Shown here piece after piece: positions 1-10,231 of a stretch of DNA of 64,000 nt. The notes below the pieces were generated by a model. It saw only the letters and a program-made list of their open reading frames with translations, made no database searches and had not been told where the DNA came from. Origin of the DNA: Tetrahymena thermophila SB210 (Eukaryota; Ciliophora; Oligohymenophorea; Hymenostomatida; Tetrahymenidae); assembly GCF_000189635.1 (NCBI RefSeq), contig NW_002476457.1:62001-126000 (forward strand). Reading direction: 5' to 3'. The translations under genes were made by a program, and so were the position numbers. The stretch's first letter is position 1. The number at the start of each line of letters is the position of its first letter.

Positions 1-702
1 AGTCAATAAGTTGTTTATATCAGGATTTCTTTTTTAAAAAGATGTAATTTCCTCTTCTCCTTCTGTTTCATCATTCTCTTATTTTTGATTATCCTCCTTT
101 TTTTGTTCAGCCACTAAGTTGCTCTACTTAGAGTAGTTTTTGACTTTTAGTGATTTTTTATAAATTAAATATTAAAGAGTTGTTTTACACAAAGCTTGCC
201 ATTTGTAATCCAACCAATAATATTTCCCCTAAATAATATTTTTGACAGTATAGTTCACAACTATTCCAATAAGAATAAACGATATGATAAGCTTTTCATT
301 GGACTCTCCATTAAACTACTTGAGTTTATCAGTAACATAATCAAGTAAAAATATGCCTGAGGCAGATAAAACTTCATTCATAACTGAAAGGAAAATACCT
401 TTACCTAGTGTAAATCCAGTCATTTAAACGTAAATTTTATATAAATTAAAATTGTTTGGTTAAAAGTGCTATTAATTATCACTCATGAATTTTTCTAATT
501 TATTGATTTAAACATCTACGCTGGTGCTTTGGGCTATAAATGGCTAGGTTTACTGATTAGATATGTATTGACCATCATTTAAAAACTTAATTTACTTTAT
601 AAATGAAGTTAATCTTGTAAAGAAAATGTTATGAGCCTTGAAAGTATACTAACTACTTTGATCTGAAGATTACTCTACAAGAAGTGGTTACTTTATATCC
701 AT
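1..702 (-). CDS. ABC transporter, ABCC/MRP type (N-terminal part, runs off window)
   Basis: Only the first 234 codons lie in the window; the gene continues past position 1. The start is the ATG at 702-700 (MDIKQPLLVEQSSDQ). The frame is open to the edge with several in-frame TAA/TAG glutamines. The sequence matches the N-terminus of the complete ABC transporter at 1590-6214 nearly block for block (for example QALCKTTLQYLIYKKSLKVKNYSK and FQKRNPDINNLLT in shorter stretches), so it is a tandem paralogue. It covers the cytosolic N-terminus and the first helices of transmembrane domain 1 (FTLGKGIFLSVMNEVLSASG, then a helix near LIISFILIGIVV). By family, ABCC proteins export anionic conjugates and drugs across plasma or vacuolar membranes; substrate unknown. 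No frameshift seen in this part. Confidence 0.85.
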
Positions 703-1589
703 TTATAATTTATTTAATATAGATACTTTAATTATGTTAATTATTATATTTGTATATCTAAGTATTAATTAAAGTTTTTAAAAAAGGTACAAAAATTTAC
801 ATTTAAATAATTTGAATTAATAATATATAAAAATATACATGTATCAAAGTAACAAAATATTTACTAATTACTTTATGCTTCTAACAATTATAAAATATAT
901 GTAAAATTTTGCTTAGTTCTACTTAGTATATATAGGTACTATAAGAAAATATGAGAAAAGCAAACTTCCTTAGGTTAAAAGCTGTAAAGTGATATAAACT
1001 ACTTAATTAAATCTTATAATCTATTCTTTTCCGAATTTATCAATTTTTTAATAATAGATATTCTTTTATTTTTCTAATATATAGTAATCTTATTTGAATT
1101 TTAAAGTTTTAATTTTTAATGTTTACAATTATAAAATAGATGGAAATGTAGACATTATAATTTTAAAGATATTCTTATCATTTCTGTTTAAATAATAAAA
1201 TAAATTCTTTAGTTTATTTAATTTTGATTAGAAAAATTTAAGAAAAAATTTCTCTTTTTTCTTACAGTAAAGATCTTTTGAAATTTTACTATAATAAACA
1301 AATAAAAATACTCTATTGAAAGAATCATTTTATTTACTTTTAAAAAAATATTTTGTTCAAACATGAAAAAAAATTCTTAATTTTGAGGATTATCTTTCAA
1401 ACTCTATCAAAATAATAAAAAGAAATTTTATAAATTGAAGACAAATTCTTTTTATTTTGCATTAATTAAATTTTTAAGAGAGGTGTTTAAATCAGCAAAG
1501 TCAAAAAATATTACAATGAAATACTAAATCCTTTATAATGTGCATGATTAATTTCAATAATAACTAGTTGAAAAAACTTCATTTCTTTT
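703..1589. other. intergenic spacer between two ABC transporter genes
   Basis: Very AT-rich spacer holding the 5' flank of the left ABC gene and the 3' flank of the right one. I see no coding frame, RNA gene or clear repeat in it. Confidence 0.6.
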
Positions 1590-4500
1590 TCATTTTTATG
1601 AGATTAATCTATTAAAAAATCCTCCTTCTTTTTACCTTAGTTACTCATAATTTCCTTCTTCGACAATTTTTCCAGAATCTAACACTACTATCCTATCAAA
1701 TTTATGTATATTTTCTAATCTGTGAGTTATCACTAGAAGTGTTTTTCCTTCACTTAATTCAAATAACTTTTTGTGAATCAATTCGTCTGTTTTTGGATCC
1801 ATGTTAGAAGTAGCTTCATCCAAGCAAATTATTTCTGTCTACCTCAGAGCCACTCTAATAAAGTTTATAATTTACTTTTGTCCATTTGATAAATTCTTCC
1901 CACCTTCTTGGATTTCAAAATCTAATTCTTAGAAGCAGTCACTAATTATTGAAGTTTTTGAATTTATTTAAAAATTATTGATATGTTAAAAATTATTTTA
2001 CTTTTAATTCAACTGACCATCTTCTTGAATTGATTGAATGCATCTTTAAATATTTTCATCAGGTATTTCATTGATTGGATCTATGTTATCTCTAAGAGTT
2101 GCATTATATAAAAATCCAAATTAAGGAATGATAGCCATTTTATTTCTTAACTCCTTCAAGCTCATATCTTGAATATCTTTATTATCTATTAAGATTTATC
2201 CTTTTTGGTAATCATATAATCTAAACAAACAATTAAGGATCGAGGTTTTACCAGAACCTGTTCTTCCACAAAATGCAATTTTCTCTCCTTTTTTGATTTG
2301 AAGATTAAAGTCTTTTAGAGCATACTATACAAGATCAGAATTTTATTCATTCAATTCATCATAAGTGATGCTTAGATCTTAGAAGATTATGGAAAAATTC
2401 TGATTTATATCAGAAGGACTTAAAGCATATGCTGATTGTATATATTTGTTAGAGTTTTGAATGGTATAAACATTTTCTTAGGGGTTATCAAAATACTGTC
2501 TTATTCTCTCAACACTGATTAATTCTTATTCAGTTAAACAAACGAAATAAACAACATCAAGAATTTAACCGCTAAATAAAATTCCATACGATAAACATAG
2601 GACAATAATATTCATATCCACATTTGCTTCAGAAGTTATTATGATAATTGCTGTTATTGAAAGAACTAGCTAGATTCCATTAGAAATTAAAAGTAGCCTT
2701 ACAAACAACCACATCTACAAAGATAAAGAAAGTAAAAATGTGTTTATATTATTCGTTAATCTTAAAATATATTATTTTGTCATGTAAGCTTATTTTTAAA
2801 AAGACCTAATTGTTACTAATCCTTTGCAAGATTCAGAAATATGAGTGAGAAGCTAACCTTTATTTAGGGAGTTTAGCCTTTTGACTTCTCTGTTTGAACT
2901 TCTATACATATTTGAAATAAAATATGTAATTACTATAGCAACTACAAAAAAAGCACTCATCCAAGGAAACTAAATAGAGATACCAACTGGATAACTAATT
3001 AATTATTAATATATTAAAATTATTTTTTTTCATTTATTTAAATAAAAAAATACCCAATTGCAAGAACAACTTGTTCAGATGCAGTTTCAAAATTCAAAGG
3101 TAGATCATCATCAATAGAGTTAATATCATCAGAGAGTCTGCTCATAATTCTTCCAACAGGATTTTTATCAAAAAAAACCATTTTACTAGACATTATAGAG
3201 TTATTTAACTTATTATAAAGTCTGTAACAACTTAATAACGATATGACAACATAAAAGAAAGCCCCAATAAGCATTAAAGATAGCTAAAGCATTGTTAAAA
3301 AAAGGAATGTCTCTTGAAAACTTTAAAAAAGTTTGTTTATAAAAATAAAAGCAGAATCTTCCTCATTTTAATTTATCAGCTTATCTCTAAGCCAAAAGTC
3401 AATCAATAAGCTAGCCACTTCTACTAAAGCAAAAAATACTATAAAAAAAAATAAGTAAACTATGCCTTAACTTTTCATATAAGTCTTTAAAGTTTCCCAC
3501 TTAATAATACCTTTCTCTCTATATTCTTCATTTTTTTCTCCTTCTTCTGAGCTTATCTCATTATTATTTTATACCTTATCAATTTAAATTAATTTTATAA
3601 ATATTTTACAAAATTATTTAATCTTAATTACTTCATTCTGCTCATTTGTTTGGTTAAATCCTATATTTTTTTAATTTTCTGGTTTTAGTTTAATTTATTT
3701 TTAAGTTATATTTAATTAATCGATCTCTTCATCTGAATTCTTATTATATTTATTGTTTAGATTACTTGAGTTTTAAAAGTAATCGCTTTCAAAGAAGAAA
3801 TCATTCTTTTTTTATTTTTATTTGCAATTTAAGATATAGCTTTATATTTCTTCTTAGTCATTAATAATCCTCCCATTTCTCAAATAAATTATATTTTGAA
3901 TACTCTCATTGCTTAAAAACTCATAATTACTAGTTACTAAAATAACTGTTTTATTTTTTTATTTGATTAAGTAATCTAATATAGCATTCTTATAAATGTA
4001 TTCTGCCACATGAGCATCTAGCGAACTAAATATATCATCTAATAAGTAGATTTCTTTATCTTAGTAGAGTGCTCTACACAATGAAATTCTTTATCTCTGA
4101 CCTCCACTTAAATTATTTCCATCTGAAGAAATAATTTTTTAATCTCCCTTTGAGAATTGAGATAAATCAGTCTTTAGCTAGCTTATTTCAAGACATTTCA
4201 AATAAAGGTCTTGATCATATTTTTTTCCTAAAAGTATATTTTCTTTGATTGTTTTTGATTAAAGCCAATGATTCTAACTGACATATGCCACATTACCATT
4301 CACTATGATTTTATTTTCATAATTTGTCATTTTTAAGGTATTTACTTATTTAAGGTCATCTTTAATAATAGATTGGTCAAAATTTTAAGACCTTTTTTCC
4401 ATCTCATTCATGATTGAGAGTAAAAATAATGTTTTTCCACATCCTTTTATTTTTAGATAAAATATTATCATTAAAACTAAATATAAAGCATAAATTAGGT

Positions 4501-6214
4501 AAGTAAATAATATTATTTATCTTCAAAAAATTATTGATTGATTACCAACTTTTCCGATTACAAAATTCAGAGAATTTTTTTAGATTTAAATGTTATCAAT
4601 AAACAAATTAAATTCTGAGCTATTTTTAGAAACGCTATTTTCTTAGTCTTCAAATTGGCTTTCTGAATCTGAAATATCTTGCTTTTACTGTCTCTATTTT
4701 ATATTTTATTCTTCATTTAATTCTTTGTTAGGCCAAGAGAAATATTAATTTTGAATTTGAACAGCTACTTAGGATTGATTTTCACTTGTCTAAATAACTA
4801 TTTATTAAAGTTATTAAAAATTAACTAAATAAAAATATTACTTTGAGATTCATCAATTTCATCAATGTTTAAGAAGCTTTTGATTCTAAAGAAAGAAATT
4901 CTTGCTTTTGTCATGCACTTAAGAGAAAAGGGTATCATTCCAATTGGAAAAGCTAAATTACCAAAAAGGGCTATAATAGTAAAGACATTAGAATTGATCA
5001 GCTCGTTTCCATCGTTTATATATGATACAATAAAGCAATACAAGAGAAAATAATTTGAACATACTATAAAAGTACTAAAGATTCCATCAATTGACCTCAT
5101 AGCAGCTACATTAAAAAATTCTTTTTGTCTCAAGTCTTTGATTTTATTAGAAAATATATTTTCCCATCCTAAGTATTTTATACTCTTCATCCCTTCTATC
5201 ACATCTTTGCAAAGAGAAATTCTGCTATCTTTATGGCTGTATATTCTGTCATAAAAGATCTTTTTAAATAAATATTAATTTATTTTTTATTTCAAACAAT
5301 TAATTGAATGGTTAATATAAAATAAAAAAAATTACATTCATGAAAAATCCAGAAAGAAAACTTACTGCCATTGCTCCTGCCATTAAATAAAGTCCATTTA
5401 CAATCGACTTACCGATTTTATAATAAATGATAGCAAACGTGATTATTATTACAGCTAAGCTAGCAACTAATTAGTTTATTCCCCAAAATAACTGCATCGA
5501 TTCTTCTACATCTACAGTTAATAAGTTATTTATATCGGGATTAACTTTTTAAAAAGAAGTTATGTCTAACTTTTCATCTCCTTGTCCTTCAGCTTAGTTT
5601 TCTAATTTTTAAATTTTTGGCTCAACACTATTATTCTATTTTGAATAATTCTTAACTTTTAAGGATTTTTTATAAATGATATATTAGAGTGTAGTTTTAC
5701 ACAAAGCCTACCATCTGTAATTCATCCATTGATAATTCGTCCACACAAAGTTTTTTATAGTATAGTTTATCACTATCCCTAGGAATATTATTGAAATTAA
5801 AGCCTTTTAACTAGACAATCCTGTGAAATCTTTCATTTGATCAGTGACAAAGTCCAGCATAAAAATACCTGATGCTGATAAAAGTTCATTTGAAACAGAT
5901 AAGAAGAAGCCTTTTAAAAGAGTAAGGCCTGTCATTTGTTTGTAAATTTTGAATAAGTTAAAATTGGTAGATTAGAAATGTTATTGGTTTTCCTAAATGT
6001 ATTTTTCTAGTTTTTCTAATTAAACATCTACACTAGTACTTTAGGCTATAAAAGGATCTATTTATTTATTATTGAGCTGTTGATCTTTTGATTATGTTTT
6101 AAGGCTTTTAACAAACTAAGTTATTTTTGTAAATAAAATGTTGTGAGTCTTAAAATATTTTTTATTGGCATCTTCCCTTGAAGTTGATTCTAAAAGAGAT
6201 TGTTTTAACTCCAT
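1590..6214 (-). CDS. ABC transporter, ABCC/MRP type, complete
   Basis: Full transporter with TMD1-NBD1-TMD2-NBD2 order. ATG at 6214-6212 (MELKQSLLESTSRED), TGA at 1592-1590. NBD1 has Walker A GKVGCGKT, signature LSGGQRQR (about 4090-4130) and Walker B IYLLDDIFSSLDA. NBD2 has Walker A GRTGSGKTS (about 2243-2267), a slightly altered signature LSNGQKQ (about 1875-1895), Walker B IICLDEATSN and H-loop VITHRLENI. Introns deduced on the minus strand: 5260-5335, 4798-4841, 4444-4545 and 2995-3053. Removing them leaves 4344 nt, exactly 1448 codons. A further possible 60-nt intron near 1950-2010 and another near 3560-3605 are in frame either way. The linker after NBD1 is long and Q/N-rich. ABCC pumps export organic anions or conjugates using ATP; the substrate here cannot be told. 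Tandem paralogue of the gene at 1-702. Confidence 0.9.
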
Positions 6215-7518
6215 ATTTATTGATAGTAACAAATTTTGATTTTGATTTTTAATTTTATTAAAATTGATTGATAGTAAAATAATTGTGTGATATATTTAAA
6301 TACTTATTTATTATCATGTATGCATACTATAATATTGCTCAAATATTTGTGGTATAAATTTATTTCACTTTAAAATATATTGATATTTACATTTTTTATT
6401 AGAACAATCACTACACATTGAAATCTATATTTGGATTTCTTATCTTTTACACTGCTGAATTTACATTAATTAATTGTTAACTGGAATAATTAATTTGAGT
6501 TTACTTTACATTAATTTGTATTATTCTGTTTAAATATGTGTAATAAATTCTTCTTATCATAAAAATTTGAATGAATAAGTATGATTAAATTTTAAATGCA
6601 AAAATAAATGAATGCACTTTTAAAATAATTATATAATGATTATCAATTATCATTGTATAAATAGCTTTAAATACAATCCTTCTTAGTAATGACATAAAGG
6701 TCAATTTATTTTAACTTATTGCTAAAAAGGTTTAAATATTCATTTATTTTTTTTGAAAAATGATTAATTTTAAATTAAGAGTAATAAAGTAACTAGTTAG
6801 GATAATCTCAAATCAAATGTAACACTTGTATCTAAGAGTTTTTTTTATCAATTCATATTATAATTCTTCTATTTTTAATACCAATTCATTATAAAATTTT
6901 TTTATTAGATATCTTAACATGATTATTGCCATACTGGCAGGCAGGTATCATTCAAATACTATAATACATCATAAATATTAATTATTAAATTATAATTAAT
7001 ATTTATTTTTTAATTTTCAACCTATTTTAAATAGAATTAAAATAATTTATTTTAATAAAATATCCGTATTATAAGAAAGAGAAAAATTTAGTTGATTATT
7101 CTTTTATTATTTGCTTTGTTTGCTAAATCTTAAGCTTTAACTTACTTTAAATGATGAAGATTTATTTTATGTAAATTTTAATAAAAAAAAAAATTAAATA
7201 ATTAAACTTCATAAAAAATATTGCAGCATACATAGTTGCTGCTGACTCAAAACATACAATTGTGAGTTAAAAAATACTTTTTAAATCAGCTTAATAAAGA
7301 GTGATTTGATTTATACCATTAAAAATAAAATATTATTATATATGTGGAAAAATCAAGAAAAATATATTTTAAATAGAACTTTTAAAAAATAAATTTAACT
7401 AACTATTTATTTTTCCTTAAAAATGAATTTATTTATTTTTTTAAAACAAATATAGATTAATTATAATTTATTTAGTTTTTATTAATTGTATTTTTTAAGA
7501 GATAAAGTAGAAATAATA
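6215..7518. other. intergenic spacer
   Basis: Upstream region of the ABC transporter and downstream region of the GTPase gene. AT-rich with many homopolymer runs. A slightly GC-richer patch at about 7225-7265 has no sustained coding frame. Nothing else identified. Confidence 0.55.
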
Positions 7519-8083
7519 TCAAGAAATTTAGATTATCTTATTTAATACATCATTGATAAATTCATCTACGCGAATTCCCTTTAAGGCACTTACTTCATAA
7601 AAAAAAACTCCATATTAATTAGCAATATCTAATCCTTCCTTAAAAGAAACTTGTCTTTTAGATTCTAAATCACATTTGTTCCCGATTAAAATAATAATTG
7701 GATTAGATTCTTTATAGATTTGGCTTATAACTTAAATACATATACTATCAAAAGAATCTCTATTAGTTATGTCATAAAGTAAAACAATAAAATTACATTT
7801 GATCATAAAATTTTTTTTAAATTTAAAACTACGCTAACCAAATGAATCAAATAAAAATAGCTTTATTTTTTGATTATCCTGTTTTAAAATATTATTTAAT
7901 TACTTATATTAATATTAAAAAATTTACTTTTTCATAAACTTAACAATGAAATTCTATATTGTAGAAAGCATACTACCTGTCTTCTTTGTTAAAAACAAAA
8001 GATTTAAGTAAAGTAGTTTTTCCTACATTTGAGTCTCCTAAAACTATCAACCTTTTTAAAATATTAGGTTTATCTTCTTTCAT
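7519..8083 (-). CDS. small Ras/Rab-like GTPase
   Basis: Spliced product of 171 aa from ATG at 8083-8081 to TGA at 7521-7519. One 49-nt intron (7879-7927) joins QVYEK to DNQKIKLFLFD. Nucleotide-binding motifs are readable: P-loop GDSNVGKTT (G1), G3 DSFGQ in place of the usual DTAGQ, G4 NKCD in ILIGNKCDLES, and G5 as EVSALKG. The switch I region reads YAFYNIEFHCQVYEK and lacks the canonical TIG, so the Mg-coordinating threonine is not evident. The chain ends NKIIQIS without a C-terminal cysteine, so no CAAX or Rab geranylgeranylation signal is present. Rab-family proteins control vesicle traffic; this divergent member may bind nucleotide yet not be membrane-anchored by lipid. It is isolated between spacers, with no partner gene implied. 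Confidence 0.88.
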
Positions 8084-9026
8084 GTTAAAATTAAAGATTT
8101 ATCAGATTAAATTTGTTGATAATTAAAAATTTTTTTACAAAATTTTAATTCTAAAGCACAAACAAACTATAGAAAAAATATATAATTTAAATTAATCATA
8201 TCAGAACACATTAGGTATTCTAATTTCATTTAATAATTAAGAATTAAGTTAAAACTTTTTTTATTTGTAAAAAAAATGATAGATATCACAATTGATTGCT
8301 AAAAATATTATCTCGAAATAAAAAATATATTTATTTCCAAGTACCGTAAGGTATCTTAGTTAAGAGATTTTCTAAATATAAGATAATTTTGAATAGAGAA
8401 AAAGAAAATACCCAATTACTCCTTAAAAAATATTTGAATAAAATGGGGAGTAAAATAAAATTATTATATTATTGGAAATTATTTTATAAGTTTAAATATT
8501 CAATTTATAAATAAATAGATTTGAAAAGTATTATTTAAGATTATATTTACATTTCCATGCTAATAAAAATGAAATCTTTATCTTTTAAAACTTAAAAATA
8601 ATTTTTTTTAATTTTTAAAAATATTTAAAATATTTTTTATGTAATTTTAGATGTTTGTTTTTCTAATTTTATGTTGATTTTTCACATACAATAACAGAAT
8701 TTATAACAACTCAAATGCATTATGAATGAGGAAATATTCAAAGTTGTGAAATGTGCTTGAATTAATGATTTCATGAAACTGACATTTAATTAAGAAGATA
8801 AATCTAAAAAAATTATCATACAAAAACACATTAATATATTTCTCAAAAACTAAAACGCTAACGAACAAATAAAATGAAAAATTATTTTTTCAGACTAAAA
8901 AGAATCAGCTACTTCTTTAAAAAATAAATGCATACATTATTCACAAACTATAAATTTATTATACTTTTTCCTTTTTATCAATAAATTATATATTAATTCA
9001 TCCTTTCATAAATTATATCTATTCTT
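8084..9026. other. intergenic spacer
   Basis: AT-rich. The short frame beginning near 8721 closes within about 13 codons and is not taken as a gene. No RNA gene or repeat recognised. Confidence 0.55.
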
Positions 9027-9578
9027 TCATTTTCTCAATGGTATTTTCATATGAGTGGAATCATAAGTTTTTGTAAATTCATTATAAGGACGAGCTTTAT
9101 CTTTAGGAACTGTGGGTTTTGAACCCAATTCAGGAATATGCTTTTGGTAGTCTTTTTCATAAATAGTATCCTTGTGGAATGTTCTAGCTGATGCAGAGAG
9201 ATCAGGAGTATATTTAGAGTATATTTATGTTTATGGTTTTATTTTCTAATTAAAAGAAAGATCATAGCTTGTTCCGTATTCTCTCTTGTTGTAATCAGTC
9301 TATTTAACACCATGACCAAACAAAATATGCTATTGAACTCCTTGAGTGTTAAAAATAACATGCTAGTTAAATTCTTTATCAATTGGAGTTAATTTTGAGG
9401 GTTCACAATTAAGTGCGCTATTTTTTAAACCATAAGAATCTTTCATTGTAGAATTAGGTAATCTTTCATCAATCTATCTTTGAGCCATATCCATACCAAA
9501 TTTCTCTTCAGCAAAATTGCCGATTAGCACTCCAAACCTATATTTATTCACATTATCTTAAATAGTCTAAGCGTTCAT
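9027..9578 (-). CDS. 183-aa protein, possible axonemal microtubule inner protein (CFAP68-like)
   Basis: Single exon, ATG at 9578-9576 (MNAQTIQDNVNKYRFG), TGA at 9029-9027; 552 nt, exactly 184 codons with six in-frame TAA/TAG. It has no signal peptide, membrane segment or coiled coil. It is basic and rich in Y, K, T and P, with extended low-helix stretches, as is common in proteins lining the lumen of ciliary doublets. From memory of the family, an N-terminal VLIGNFAEEKFG block and a later FGHGVKQ..YGTSYDLSF block resemble the spacing of GN....ER and FGH..TTYDTSY in CFAP68 (human C11orf1). This likeness was judged by eye over short blocks, so the name is tentative. A cytosolic protein of other function remains possible. 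The gene stands alone between spacers. Confidence 0.8.
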
Positions 9579-9824
9579 TTTATATATTAATTAATCTATT
9601 TTAAAGCTATTTGATATGTTTTCTTTTGTAAATTTTCTTTAATTTTGAAGAAATAAAATTTTGTTAAACTAATCTTTATAAAAATACAAACACTTTTGAT
9701 ATATTCTTTAATTTTTTATTGAAAGCTAGCAATTATCATCGAATGGTCAGTGTAATATCTAATTAATTAGTTCATCATTAATTCACTTATGATAAATAAG
9801 CTAATTAATTCCTTTGTCTAACCA

Positions 9825-9862
9825 TTCATTTATTTATTAAATCAATCAATCAAACAAACAAA
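9825..9862. repeat. simple repeat, ATTT / AATC / AAAC tetranucleotide units
   Basis: Runs of CATTTATTTATTAAATCAATCAATC-type and CAAACAAACAAA units follow each other directly. Low-complexity microsatellite in the spacer. Confidence 0.7.
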
Positions 9863-9948
9863 TATTATTTTATTTTTTAATAATCATTGTAAAATAAATT
9901 ATTCTAATATGTAAATTGATTTTATGAATTTTAATTAAAAATATTAAA

Positions 9949-10212
9949 AAATGAAGATTTAATTCTAATACAATTTTTTTTACTTTATCATTCATTTTTG
10001 ATCTCATAAATTTGATAAAATTAAAATGTAATTAAATTGAAGGTGCTATATAGATAAATAAAAAATACAGATTAATCATATAATAAAGCTTAATATTAAA
10101 AGTAAGATTTAATTGTAATACATTTTATTTTATCACTTTTAATCTCATAAATTTGATTAATTTTAAATATCTTTAATTTGAAGGTCTTTTAGTAAAAAAT
10201 GCAGCTTAATAA
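9949..10212. repeat. imperfect tandem duplication, period about 145 bp
   Basis: Copy 1 starts near 9949 (AATGAAGATTTAATTCTAATAC) and copy 2 near 10097 (AGTAAGATTTAATTGTAATAC). Both then carry ATCTCATAAATTTGAT, TTGAAGGT and TAATATAATAAA-like blocks in the same order. Divergence is substantial, so this is an old noncoding duplication. Confidence 0.7.
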
Positions 10213-10231
10213 TATAATAAAACATATGAGT

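Larger units (their letters stand above)
9579..10231. other. intergenic spacer with simple and tandem repeats
   Basis: Contains a tetranucleotide-like stretch at 9825-9862 (atttatt, then aatc and aaac units) and an imperfect tandem duplication at 9949-10212, listed separately. No gene seen. Confidence 0.6.

Noticed and set aside
4865-5053. Plus-strand frame inside the ABC transporter
   Set aside because: Antisense shadow of transmembrane domain 1 exon sequence.
7201-7270. Slightly GC-richer patch with GCAGCATACATAGTTGCTGC
   Set aside because: No frame extends on either strand and no RNA fold was convincing.
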